Shown here: in pieces, positions 23,729 through 32,127 of the stretch
How the letters are laid out: each line of letters opens with the position of its first letter
How positions within the stretch are numbered: position 1 is the stretch's first letter
NCBI GenBank assembly: GCA_051000755.1
Contig: JBPCNZ010000151.1
Span: 1-59,560, forward strand
DNA length: 59,560 nucleotides
Source: JALZAH01 sp051000755
Lineage (GTDB): Bacteria; Actinomycetota; Acidimicrobiia; Acidimicrobiales; Palsa-688
Direction of reading: 5' to 3'
Made by a program: the position numbers and the translations under genes
The notes under the pieces: generated by a model
What the model was told of the DNA's origin: nothing
Database searches by the model: none
The model's input: the letters and a program-made list of their open reading frames with translations, nothing else

Positions 23729-25019
23729 CCTCTCGGTCCTGACCGTAGGTCACGTCTTCGTTGACATCGGCCACAGCGTCCGTGAGGCGTTCTACATGTT
23801 CTGGGACACGCTATGGGCGCTCGTCCTCGGCTTCGGGCTATCCGGGGCGGTTCAGGCCTTTGTGTCGCGCGACGAGATGCGAGCCCGGCTGGGCAACCAT
23901 CGGCCCGCGGCGGTGACCAGAGCCAGCTTCTACGGGGCCATCTCGTCGTCGTGTTCGTACGCGGCGTCGGCCATGGCCAAATCGATGTTCGCCCGCGGTG
24001 CGGACTTCGTGGCCGCCATGGTGTTCATGTTCGCCTCCACCAACCTGGTCATCGAGCTCGGCATCGTGTTGGCGGTCCTCATCGGCTGGCAGTTCGTGGC
24101 CGCCGAGTTCATCGGCGGGGCGATCATGATTGTCCTGCTCGTCGCCGTGGGCAGCTTGTGGTTCCGGGGCCGCGCCCTCGACGAAGCCCGAGCGGCCGCC
24201 GCCGACACCACCGCGGGCGGCGACCACGGTGGCGGGGACTACAGCAGCCTCGCACGCCTCGGGTGGAGACGCCGGATACGATCCAAGGCGGGCTGGTCCG
24301 ACGCCGCCGGCTACACCATGAGCGATCTGCGCATGCTCCGCAAAGAGATGGCCATCGGGTTCCTGGTCGCCGGGTTCCTGGCCGAACTGGTCCCCAACAG
24401 CGCATGGAACGCCATCTTCATCCACGGCCACGGCTTCGCCACAACCGCCGAGAACGTCGTCCTGGGCCCGCTGGTCGCCATCCTCAGCTTCGTGTGCTCC
24501 ATCGGCAACGTCCCCTTGGCCGCTGCCCTGTGGAAGGGCGGCATTAGCTTCGGCGGTGTCGTCAGCTTCATCTTCGCCGACCTGATCACCCTCCCCCTGC
24601 TCCTCATCTACCGCAAGCAGTACGGCCGGCGCATGACTCTTCGGATGCTCGGCGTGTTCTGGCTGGTCATGTCGGCCGCAGGGCTGATCACCGAGGAATT
24701 GTTCAAGGCCCTCGGCTGGGTGCCCGCCACCCGGCCAACCGTGATCGCCGGCGACACCGTCCGGCTCAACTACACCACCGTGCTCGACGTGATCGCTCTG
24801 GCCGCCTTCGCCGCCCTGTACTGGCTGTACCGCAACCGCGAGCGTTTCGGTGCCGGAGCCGCTTACGCCAAAGACCCCGAGTGCGGCATGCAGGTCGAAC
24901 GCCGCCACGCCCCCGCCTCGAGCGAGGTCGACGGAGCACGGGTGTACTTCTGCTCCGAGCACTGCCAGCACCGATTCGCCCAGAACCTCAACGCCAAAGG
25001 CACACCGCCGGCGCCATGA
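23715..25019 (+). CDS. Permease (COG0701-like) with C-terminal YHS metal-binding domain
   Basis: About 434 residues; start GTG 23715 or ATG 23718. Eight or so membrane helices in two halves: SSSCSYAASAMAKSMFARGAD and VCSIGNVPLAAALWKGG are the paired helix breaks of the UPF0718/ArsP-type permeases. Residues about 386-425 are a YHS/TRASH-like module (KDPECGMQV ... YFCSEHCQHRF) with three Cys for metal. CsoR with its operator lies upstream in the same transcript, so copper export or delivery is the best guess; COG0701 relatives also move organoarsenicals, and the ars genes are adjacent. Substrate not proven. Confidence 0.85.
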   Translation: MMPADLSVLTVGHVFVDIGHSVREAFYMFWDTLWALVLGFGLSGAVQAFVSRDEMRARLGNHRPAAVTRASFYGAISSSCSYAASAMAKSMFARGADFVAAMVFMFASTNLVIELGIVLAVLIGWQFVAAEFIGGAIMIVLLVAVGSLWFRGRALDEARAAAADTTAGGDHGGGDYSSLARLGWRRRIRSKAGWSDAAGYTMSDLRMLRKEMAIGFLVAGFLAELVPNSAWNAIFIHGHGFATTAENVVLGPLVAILSFVCSIGNVPLAAALWKGGISFGGVVSFIFADLITLPLLLIYRKQYGRRMTLRMLGVFWLVMSAAGLITEELFKALGWVPATRPTVIAGDTVRLNYTTVLDVIALAAFAALYWLYRNRERFGAGAAYAKDPECGMQVERRHAPASSEVDGARVYFCSEHCQHRFAQNLNAKGTPPAP

Positions 25020-25079
25020 CGGGCGAGTGAAACGATCCAATGGTCGACCCGGCGGATGACTGCGGCCCGGTGGCCGGCC

Positions 25080-25979
25080 TCAGCGCCGGACGGGATCTGC
25101 GGCCGGGGCGGTGACCGGGTCCCGGCGGTCCGGTGGGAGCGGGCGGGCGAAGCGCTCCCAGGGGTCTTCGGATTCCGCGTCGTGGCGGTGCCGGAACCGG
25201 CCGATGCCGAACAGCTCCTTGGACCACAGCAGAAAGAACAGGATCACCAGGTTGACGATCAGGGCCCCGACCTTGAGAGCCGAGATCCCTTTGATCAGCT
25301 CGTCGATCTCGTAGGGGATGAAGCCCACCGTGGCCAGCACGGTCAGATACTCGGCCCAGCGCCGCTCCCGCCATAGGCCGACCGCCTCCACGCCCTCGAC
25401 CACGCAGTAGGCGACGGCGGCGGCGATGACGACGGTGAGGGTCGAGGTCTTCAACGCCAAGAGGTGGTTGCCCTCCTTGGCGATGAAGCTTCCGCCGAAG
25501 GCGTTGCCGGTCTGGGTCGAGTTGGAGGTGAGGCCGGTGAGGAGGTGGCGAACCCAGCCCTTGACGCCGACCAACTCGACTCGCAGGGCAATGGCCAGGG
25601 CTGCCACCACCGCGAACAGCACCGAGTGGACTCCCCGCTCGACGGCGATGACCCTCATGATGAGCGCGGTGCGCAGGGCCTTGTCCCGCCGGGGCAGGTG
25701 GATCTTGTCGAGGGGCGGCTGGCGCTCGGGCGCCTCCCCAGCTGGCGGCTCCACCCGGAGCCACGAGTCGCAGCGCAGGCAACGGGCCAGGCGCCACCTC
25801 TGCGGCTCTGAGGGCCCGCCTTCGCCCGGAAGATCTCCGGAGCCGACGACCGATGGATCGGAGACATCGACCTCGGCACCGATCAGCAAAGGGCCGTCCA
25901 GCGACCGGGCGCGTGCGGCGGGCAATTCGTGGCCCTTGACGGCGCAGACGGCCGTGTGCAGATCCTTCAGCCAGGCCAT
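25080..25979 (-). CDS. DUF2127-family membrane protein
   Basis: 299 residues, integral membrane, function unknown. N-terminal 80 residues are soluble and hold a CLRCDSWLRVE pair that resembles half a zinc ribbon. Four hydrophobic segments follow (about 115-135, 177-200, 208-225, 240-257) with RGVHSVLFAVVAALAIALRVEL and GFIPYEIDELIKGIS, features of the DUF2127 family. Charged C-terminal tail. Converges with the permease-YHS gene (60 bp apart) and diverges from the glycosyltransferase fusion. Confidence 0.8.
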   Translation of the reverse strand: MAWLKDLHTAVCAVKGHELPAARARSLDGPLLIGAEVDVSDPSVVGSGDLPGEGGPSEPQRWRLARCLRCDSWLRVEPPAGEAPERQPPLDKIHLPRRDKALRTALIMRVIAVERGVHSVLFAVVAALAIALRVELVGVKGWVRHLLTGLTSNSTQTGNAFGGSFIAKEGNHLLALKTSTLTVVIAAAVAYCVVEGVEAVGLWRERRWAEYLTVLATVGFIPYEIDELIKGISALKVGALIVNLVILFFLLWSKELFGIGRFRHRHDAESEDPWERFARPLPPDRRDPVTAPAADPVRR

Positions 25980-26092
25980 GACCGCGTGCCGTTCGCGTCG
26001 ATGAGACCGGTCTTTGCGGGGCGCCAGACGGCCTGTGCAGGAGGCTGCATGAGATACGACGCCATGACGCTTCTACGCTAGTCTCACGAGTC

Positions 26093-27976
26093 GTGCTCCG
26101 GCGCCCCCGAGCCTCGACTCGACCCCCGACATCCTTCCCCGCCGGCGCCCCTGGTCGCCGGGTGCTGATCCTGTCCGCCAGCATGGGCGCGGGTCATGAC
26201 GGGGCCGCCCGGGAGCTGGCCCGACGTCTCGATGGAGCTGGCCACCATGCCGAGGTCCGGGACTTTCTCGACGCCGGTCCCCTGCGGATGGGCACCGCCA
26301 TGCGCAGCGGCTACCAGTTCGAGTTGCGCCACGCGCCCTCCGCCTACAACGCCACCTACCGATTCTGGTACCGGGCCCCGTGGTTGGCACCGGTCCTGGC
26401 CTGCCTGGTCAGCCTCCTCACCCGTCGCCGGGTGCGACGTTGGGTCAGCGCCGCGTCCGCCGACGTGGTGGTCTCGACCTACCCGTTGGCCACCCTGTGC
26501 CTGGGTCGGATGCGAGCGACGCGGCGGCTGACCATCCCTGCAGTCAACTTCATCACCGACTTCGGGGTCCACCCCCTGTGGGTGCACAAGGGCATGGACC
26601 TGAACCTGGCCGTCCAGTCGGGGCCTGCCCTCCAGGCGCAGCGCCGGACGGGTAAGCCGGCCATGGCCTGCGGCCCCCTGGTCGCCGACCGCTTCGACCC
26701 AGATCTGGCCGGCACCGCCGAGCACCGCCGACAAGGGCGACAACGCCTCGGACTGGTGGACGACGATCTGGCCGTGCTCATCGTCGCCGGGTCGTGGGGT
26801 GTCGGAGAGTTGCGGGAGACGTTCGATTCGGTGTCCCGGACCCCGGGCGCCATCCCCGTGGTCGTCTGCGGGCGCGACGGCGCCCTGGTCCGCCAGGTCA
26901 GCGCTGCCGCCGCCGCGTCCCGGGCCGTGGTCCTGGGCTGGACCGACGACATGCCAGGCCTCATGGCCGCCAGCGACGCCCTCGTCGAGAACGCCGGGGG
27001 CCTGACCGCCTTCGAGGCCATGCGCATCGGCCTCCCTGTCATCACCTTCCGGCCCATCGCCGGTCATGGCGTGGAGAACACCGAGGCCATGGCCGCCGCG
27101 GGCATCAGCCGCATGGCTTCGGACCCGGCCGCCCTGGACGCCATCCTGCGAGCGGTCGGCCGACCCGGTCCCGCCCGCGACGAGCAGATTCGGGCGGCGC
27201 GGGCCATGTTCGTGAGTGACGCCGCCCAAGGGGTGCTCGACGCCATCCCCACCTGTGCAGTTCCGGCGACGCGCCGGGGCCGCCAGACCAAGGTGGTCGT
27301 GATCAGGATGGCGACCGGCCTGGTGGCCGCCGCCGGCCTCACCTGGGGCGGGCTGACGACCGGCGTGGGTGTGGCCGCGGCCAACGGCACCGGAGTAGCC
27401 CATGCCCAGGCCGACGCCGGTCAGGTGATCTACCTCGGCGTCCGGCTCAACCGGGCGGAGCTGGCCGATCCGGCCGTCAGCCGGGCCGTGCAGGCCCTGG
27501 GCGCCACAGCGGTGCTCGACGATCACGTCGCCTCCGCCGATCCGAGCGACACCCGCCGACTGGCCGACCGCGGCGTCGACATCGCCAACGGGGGCCAGGG
27601 TCATCGCACCGATCAGCGCGGTCAACCCATCCGCCCGGCGTTGTGGAACCGGGCCAAGGGAGACGTGGACGCCGGCGTAGGTCTGAGCGAGATCGTGGGC
27701 CGACCGGTGACGGTGTTGGTCCCGGGCCGGCGGGTCAATGCCTTCGACATGGTCGACACGGGCCGGGCCCACGACCGCCTGGTGGTTCCCGATGTCGTCG
27801 TCGATGTCAACGACGCCGACACCTTCCCCGACGCTACGAAAGTGAACGCCCACTCGATCGTGCTCGTGGACGGCCTGCGGGGAACACCGGCCGAGGTGAC
27901 CGCCAGCCTGGCCTGGCTGACGGCCCAGTCAAAGGGCCGCGGGCTCTCGGTGAGCCCCATGGCCAACCTGCGTTGA
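26093..27976 (+). CDS. GT28-type glycosyltransferase fused via one TM to a deacetylase-like domain
   Basis: 627 residues from GTG 26093. Residues about 20-390 are a MurG/diacylglycerol-glycosyltransferase-like GT-B enzyme: LILSASMGAGHDGAARELA (acceptor loop), NFITDFGVHPLWVH and DALVENAGGLTAFEAMRIGLP (UDP-sugar site). A hydrophobic helix follows (about 401-430). The rest (about 440-627) lines up loosely with the NodB fold of the next gene (LGATAVLDDHVASADPSDTRRLADRGVDI against LGWKATFFCLGQQVRRDPDL) but lacks its DD, HxxxH and RPPYG motifs. This predicts a cytosolic transferase tethered to an inactive extracytoplasmic domain. Stop overlaps the deacetylase start. Confidence 0.85.
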   Translation: MLRRPRASTRPPTSFPAGAPGRRVLILSASMGAGHDGAARELARRLDGAGHHAEVRDFLDAGPLRMGTAMRSGYQFELRHAPSAYNATYRFWYRAPWLAPVLACLVSLLTRRRVRRWVSAASADVVVSTYPLATLCLGRMRATRRLTIPAVNFITDFGVHPLWVHKGMDLNLAVQSGPALQAQRRTGKPAMACGPLVADRFDPDLAGTAEHRRQGRQRLGLVDDDLAVLIVAGSWGVGELRETFDSVSRTPGAIPVVVCGRDGALVRQVSAAAAASRAVVLGWTDDMPGLMAASDALVENAGGLTAFEAMRIGLPVITFRPIAGHGVENTEAMAAAGISRMASDPAALDAILRAVGRPGPARDEQIRAARAMFVSDAAQGVLDAIPTCAVPATRRGRQTKVVVIRMATGLVAAAGLTWGGLTTGVGVAAANGTGVAHAQADAGQVIYLGVRLNRAELADPAVSRAVQALGATAVLDDHVASADPSDTRRLADRGVDIANGGQGHRTDQRGQPIRPALWNRAKGDVDAGVGLSEIVGRPVTVLVPGRRVNAFDMVDTGRAHDRLVVPDVVVDVNDADTFPDATKVNAHSIVLVDGLRGTPAEVTASLAWLTAQSKGRGLSVSPMANLR

Positions 27977-28734
27977 GGTTCGGTCGCCACGCTGACGCCG
28001 GTGCCCGGGCCGGTGGCGGGTTACGGATCACCCCGTTGGCGGTCGGAGCGGTGGCGGCCGGAGTCGTCGCCCACCTCGCCCCGGGGGTCACCAGTTGGCG
28101 GGCCATGCGCTGCCGGTTGCTTCCGGGCCTGGCCGGCGTTGGCGACGACCATCATGTCGCCCTGACCTTCGACGACGGTCCCGATCCCGTCTCCACGCCG
28201 GCTTTCCTCGACACGCTCGACGATCTGGGCTGGAAGGCCACGTTCTTCTGTCTGGGCCAGCAGGTCCGCCGGGATCCGGATCTGACCCGGGAGGTCGTCC
28301 GCCGGGGCCACGAGCTCGGCGTGCACGGCGACGTCCACACCAGCCACCTGCGCCGCCCCGTGACCTGGACCATCCCTGACCTGCGCCGGGCCCGGGACCT
28401 GGTGGCCGACGTGGCCGGCGTCGAGCCTCACTGGTTCCGGCCGCCCTATGGAGCGCTGGCCGCCTCGTCCCTCGCCGCCGCCCACTCCACCGGCCTCCGC
28501 ACGGTGCTATGGACCTCGTGGGGACGGGACTGGCGGGCCGAGGCCAGCCCCGAGACGGTCGTGGCCGACCTGGAGCGCACCTGGCATCGGGGCGCGACGG
28601 TCCTCCTCCACGACTCCGACATCACCTCAGCCCCGGACTGCTGGCGGTCCGCCCTAGGCGCCCTGCCCCTCCTGGCGGAGCGCTGGGGGGCACGGGGGCT
28701 CAACGTGGGGACCCTCGGCCAGCACGGCTTCTGA
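27973..28734 (+). CDS. Polysaccharide deacetylase (NodB domain), membrane-anchored
   Basis: 253 residues from TTG 27973, overlapping the preceding stop (TTGA). N-terminal hydrophobic helix (about 19-38) and then a complete carbohydrate-esterase-4 core: TFDDGPDP (Asp67-Asp68), HGDVHTSHLRR with metal histidines 122 and 126-type spacing, FRPPYGALA and LLHDSD. Removes acetyl groups from N-acetylated sugars of a cell-wall or lipid-linked glycan. Coupled to the glycosyltransferase fusion, so the two probably build and modify the same envelope glycolipid. Its 3' end overlaps the convergent membrane-protein gene by 81 bp. Confidence 0.92.
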   Translation: MRFGRHADAGARAGGGLRITPLAVGAVAAGVVAHLAPGVTSWRAMRCRLLPGLAGVGDDHHVALTFDDGPDPVSTPAFLDTLDDLGWKATFFCLGQQVRRDPDLTREVVRRGHELGVHGDVHTSHLRRPVTWTIPDLRRARDLVADVAGVEPHWFRPPYGALAASSLAAAHSTGLRTVLWTSWGRDWRAEASPETVVADLERTWHRGATVLLHDSDITSAPDCWRSALGALPLLAERWGARGLNVGTLGQHGF

Positions 28735-29865
28735 GGCCAGCACGGCTCTGAGGCCAGCACAGCCTCTGAGGGGCCAGTAGGCGGCGGCGAGGAGTACGAG
28801 GAGAGGCCCGGAGTTGACGTCGGTGCCGTGACTGGTGAAGATCCCGCCGAAGTCCTCGACGAGCCAGACCGCCACCCCGAAAGCAACGGCGGCGGCGATG
28901 GCCGGACGGGCCGTGGCCGGGAGGAGCACGCCGACGGCGACGAGGGCACAGAGCACGGCCAGGACGATGGAGAACTCGGTGCCGTGATGGGCGAGGGGGC
29001 CGGCCAGGAACCGGTCGAGAGCCTGGACAAAGGCCGGTTCGCCATCCTCGTTTCCGACGACCAGATGGTGCAGGGCGGACGGGGCGCGGTTGTCGCTGAT
29101 GAGGAGCTGTTGGGCGAAACTCAGCCACAACAGGGCCCAGGCCAGCTTGGGGACGACGGCGCCGAAGGGACCTCCCTCGGCCACCGATCTGTCGCGGGTC
29201 CCTGAAGGGCGGTGGGCCCAATTCGTCGCGGGCCACAGCAAAAGGGCCAGGAAGGCGTAGAGGATGACTGCCCCCGGGGCGCCGCTGAGAGGCGACGCCC
29301 CGTTCGTGACGCCCCCGATGCCCTCCGCCAGCCACCACACGCCGAGCGACCACACGATGGAGAGGGCCAGACCCACCTTCGTGAAGGGCCGGGAGAAGAT
29401 GGCCAGGGCGATCACCACTTGGATGGTGGCGAAGAAGACGTTGTAGAGAGCGATGTGGTGGATCATCAGGTGGGCAGCCCCCAACGTCGGCTGAGCGACG
29501 AAAGAGGGGGCGCCGGCGGCGGTGGGCTCGATGGTGTTGGTGACGAAGCTCCGGCTGAACATGTACGGCTGGTACTGCAAGGACCCGTCGACCAACCACA
29601 GCAGGCCCAGCATGATCTGAAGCTTCCGTCGCTGGGACACGTCCCGAAGCCCGGACCGGGGGACCATCAGGGCGATCCGATCACGCCAGAGGGTGGAGGC
29701 GGAGGCGTGCAGCGGTGCTGACGTCATCAAAGAAGGGCCCTCTCGGGGTCGGGCGGGTCGGAAGCGTCTCCCCAGCAGTGCCATGGCCGCGCCGTTTAGT
29801 TCCCGACCCGGCCAGGAGAGGGTGGCCTCCCGCTCGACAGGCCGGTCGATAACCTCCGCCGACAT
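28654..29865 (-). CDS. Polytopic membrane protein of unknown function
   Basis: Up to 403 residues (ATG 29865; ATG 29727, MTSAPLHASAS, is an alternative and fits the conserved part better). About eight hydrophobic segments, including QIMLGLLWLVDGSLQYQPYM, LGAAHLMIHHIALYNVFFA and FSIVLAVLCALVAVGVLLP. Several histidines lie at helix ends (MIHHIALYN), reminiscent of metal- or haem-binding membrane proteins, but no family is recognised. The last 30 residues come from a repeated DNA tract and overlap the deacetylase gene on the other strand. Confidence 0.8.
   Translation of the reverse strand: MSAEVIDRPVEREATLSWPGRELNGAAMALLGRRFRPARPREGPSLMTSAPLHASASTLWRDRIALMVPRSGLRDVSQRRKLQIMLGLLWLVDGSLQYQPYMFSRSFVTNTIEPTAAGAPSFVAQPTLGAAHLMIHHIALYNVFFATIQVVIALAIFSRPFTKVGLALSIVWSLGVWWLAEGIGGVTNGASPLSGAPGAVILYAFLALLLWPATNWAHRPSGTRDRSVAEGGPFGAVVPKLAWALLWLSFAQQLLISDNRAPSALHHLVVGNEDGEPAFVQALDRFLAGPLAHHGTEFSIVLAVLCALVAVGVLLPATARPAIAAAVAFGVAVWLVEDFGGIFTSHGTDVNSGPLLVLLAAAYWPLRGCAGLRAVLASEAVLAEGPHVEPPCPPALRQEGQGA
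28717..28769. repeat. Triple 17-18-bp direct repeat at convergent gene ends
   Basis: GGCCAGCACGGCTTCTGA (28717-28734), GGCCAGCACGGCTCTGA (28735-28751), GGCCAGCACAGCCTCTGA (28752-28769). The first copy contains the deacetylase stop; on the other strand they encode an imperfectly repeated AVLASE-like tail of the membrane protein. Confidence 0.9.
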
Positions 29866-30009
29866 CGAGCACTCGCAATGGGTCCGCTAGCCCGCCGGGA
29901 AGGAGAGCAGCAACTCGGTTCTGCCGATGCTGCCTACCGCAAGTGTCCGCGTGAGGGGGTTTGCTGACATTTGCGATAGTGCGCGTTCGGGAGGAGCTAC
30001 CACCCTCGC

Positions 30010-30363
30010 CTAAGGGTGCATGTCGTCGGTTGGTCGCGGCCGATCGGGCAGGTCGGGAGCATGGGCGGCGAGGTGCTCTATGTGGCGGAGCGCCTCATCC
30101 ACCAGTGCCGCGATGTGGGTGTCGTAGAGGCTGTAGATCACATTCCGGCCCGTTCGAGTCCCCACCACCAAGCCGAGATCGCGCAAGATCCGCAGCTGAT
30201 GGGAAACGGCCGGCTGCTCGAGCTCCAGCGACGAGGTCAGCTCGCCAACCGTGCAGGACTGAGCCCGCAGACAAGCAAGAATTCGGATGCGGCTGCCCGT
30301 GGCCATCGCGCCCATCACGCGTGCAAGGTGATCGGCATCCTCGACGCTGACCGCGGTGGACAT
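30010..30363 (-). CDS. NmtR-like ArsR/SmtB nickel/cobalt sensor
   Basis: 117 residues from ATG 30363 (MSTAVSVEDADHLARVMGAM). Winged helix with recognition region LEQPAVSHQLRILRDLGLVV and wing TGRNVIYSLY. The alpha-5 metal site reads Asp81-x-His83-x10-His94-x2-His97 (DTHIAALVDEALRHIEH), the same spacing as Asp91/His93/His104/His107 of Mycobacterium NmtR; extra histidines 101 and 116 lie in the tail, also as in NmtR. It should repress until Ni(II) or Co(II) binds. Same strand as, and downstream of, the NiCoT permease and His-rich peptide genes; it has its own promoter with an operator shared with the peptide gene. Confidence 0.88.
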   Translation of the reverse strand: MSTAVSVEDADHLARVMGAMATGSRIRILACLRAQSCTVGELTSSLELEQPAVSHQLRILRDLGLVVGTRTGRNVIYSLYDTHIAALVDEALRHIEHLAAHAPDLPDRPRPTDDMHP

Positions 30364-30391
30364 TGTGACTTGATGGACCGTTCCGATGTCC

Positions 30392-30422
30392 ACATCCTCA
30401 CATGCCCATATGCACATGGCAA
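30392..30422 (-). promoter_or_regulatory. Promoter-operator A of the nickel sensor gene
   Basis: Minus strand: -35 TTGCCA (30422-30417), 17-bp spacer TGTGCATATGGGCATGT, -10 GAGGAT (30399-30394). The spacer holds CATGTG ... CATGTG elements around CATATG. Matches promoter-operator B at 25 of 30 positions with identical spacing. Expected start about 24 bases before the sensor ATG. Confidence 0.75.
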
Positions 30423-30432
30423 ACGCTGTCAA

Positions 30433-30728
30433 GCGCGAGGCCCCCTCCCTGCACCGCCCTCGACCAGCGTTCGTCAGTCAGGCGCCGGAGTTGGCATGGC
30501 GGCTCGGTGACGACCCTCGTCGCGGCTCCATGTCCGCCCGCCGAGCCGGCACCAACGTAGCGGCGACCGCCTTGAGCCTGACACTGGCGACGCCCTCTGA
30601 CATCGACTGCTCGCACGGTTGAACAAGGAGCTCATCGACGACCAGGGTGTCGACAATCCAGCAGGGCCAGGGGACGAGAGAGCGCATTGGCGGTCTCTCG
30701 ACTCCCGTGACGACCGGCTGGCTTCCGA
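30433..30728. other. Gene-free stretch between nickel permease and sensor genes
   Basis: 296 bp. No coding sequence, hairpin with T-run or RNA gene recognised. Sensor promoter A lies at its edge. Confidence 0.4.
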
Positions 30729-31901
30729 TCACTCGTCTCTCTGCGTATCGAAACCGGCGGAAGGGGGCTGGGCCCCGACCAGACCGGGCTCGACGTTTGA
30801 CCAGCGCTCCTCGATGCGGCCGAAGTGCCAGACCGACAGGGCTATGACCCAGGTGGCCACGAACAAGCCGACGATGACGTAGCCGGCATGGTTGATGTTG
30901 AAGTTGGCGAAGAAGTCCCAGAACCCGCCGCTCAAACTGAGGTTCGAGGCGAGCAGACCGAGGATCTCGATCGTGCCGATGACCAAAGCGACAAGCACGG
31001 AGAGGCCGGTGATCGTGATGTTGTAGAAGACCTTGCGCACCGGCTTGGCGAACGCCCAGCCGTAGGCGAAGTTCATGAACATGCCGTCGGTGGTGTCGAA
31101 GGTGGACATCCCTGCAGCGAACAGGAGGGGCAGCGAGAGCACCGCGTAGAACGGCAGTCCCCCGGCCACGGCGGTTCCCGACAGGACCAGCAGGGCCACC
31201 TCGGTGGAAGTGTCGAAGCCGAGGCCAAAGAGGAAGCCGATGGGATACATCTTCCAAGGGGTGTCGATTCGCCGGGCCAAGGGCCCGAAGAAGCGGTTCA
31301 TGAGACCACGCTTGTTGAGCTGCTCCTCCAGCTCGGCATCGTTGAAGCGGCCGTGGCGCATCTCGCGGAAGACGCGAACAATGGAAACCAGGATGATGAG
31401 GTTGAGGATGGCGATGATGTAGAGGAAGGTCCCCGACACGCCCGTCCCGATGATCCCCGTGGTCGTGTGCAGCGACGAGCCGTTGTCGTTGACAGCGCGA
31501 TCAAGAGCCTTGATTCCGAAGTTGAGGATCACTGCCAGGATGAAAACGACGGTGGAGTGGCCCAGGGAAAAGAAGAATCCGACGCTGAGGGGCCGTTTGC
31601 CCTCGGCCATGAGCTTCCGGGTGGTGTTGTCTATTGCGGAGATGTGATCCGCGTCGAAGGCGTGGCGCATACCCAACGTGAGCGCCAGGATGCCGGTACC
31701 AAAACCGAAGATCTTGCCCTCGCCGACCTTCAGGTGGGTCCCCACCTTGGCCACTCCCCCGGCGAGAAGGATGAACCCGAGAACATAGAGGCCGATGATC
31801 GACGCCACCATCAGGCCCAGCCGGACCCACTCGCGCCGGGTCATCCCGTTGCGGACACGAGTGAAGCGCGATATGGGTGGTGCCTCGATCGTTGTGGCCA
31901 C
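30729..31901 (-). CDS. NiCoT-family nickel/cobalt permease
   Basis: 390 residues, eight membrane helices. Signature LGMRHAFDADHISAIDNTTRK in helix II (HX4DH metal motif) and GLGFDTSTEVALL, plus LPLLFAAGMSTFDTTDG, are diagnostic of the HoxN/NixA/NhlF family, secondary uptake of Ni(II) and/or Co(II). Which metal dominates cannot be read. The central loop (about 165-200) is charged and cytosolic. Upstream on the same strand is a 62-residue His-rich peptide with promoter B; 226 bp separate them and no separate copy of the promoter was found, so they are probably co-transcribed. Confidence 0.95.
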   Translation of the reverse strand: MATTIEAPPISRFTRVRNGMTRREWVRLGLMVASIIGLYVLGFILLAGGVAKVGTHLKVGEGKIFGFGTGILALTLGMRHAFDADHISAIDNTTRKLMAEGKRPLSVGFFFSLGHSTVVFILAVILNFGIKALDRAVNDNGSSLHTTTGIIGTGVSGTFLYIIAILNLIILVSIVRVFREMRHGRFNDAELEEQLNKRGLMNRFFGPLARRIDTPWKMYPIGFLFGLGFDTSTEVALLVLSGTAVAGGLPFYAVLSLPLLFAAGMSTFDTTDGMFMNFAYGWAFAKPVRKVFYNITITGLSVLVALVIGTIEILGLLASNLSLSGGFWDFFANFNINHAGYVIVGLFVATWVIALSVWHFGRIEERWSNVEPGLVGAQPPSAGFDTQRDE

Positions 31902-32127
31902 GGTCGACTCCCTGGTGTTGGACGAACCAGGACAGGTCTACCTCAATCGCGTAACGCTCGCAATAGGCTCTCGATGGCAGCAACCACCCAGATCACCCGG
32001 GCGACCGCCACGGGGCAGGGTCGGGTGGGGGAGCGCTGGCCTGGGATCCTCTCGGAGCCAGGCTGATGGTGAAAGCCGAGAGGGCCACAATCGCCTTCTG
32101 GCTGAGCGCCGAGCGCTAGCCGCGAGC

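Noticed and set aside
26093..27853. Long antisense open frames across the glycosyltransferase, icmF, E1 and ABC genes
   Set aside because: High-GC shadow frames: Gly/His/Arg-rich, no domain motifs, opposite to well supported genes.
31902..32127. Nickel/cobalt or cobalamin riboswitch before the NiCoT gene
   Set aside because: No conserved B12-box or NiCo aptamer pattern could be made out in the 226 bp; promoter-operator B explains control better.
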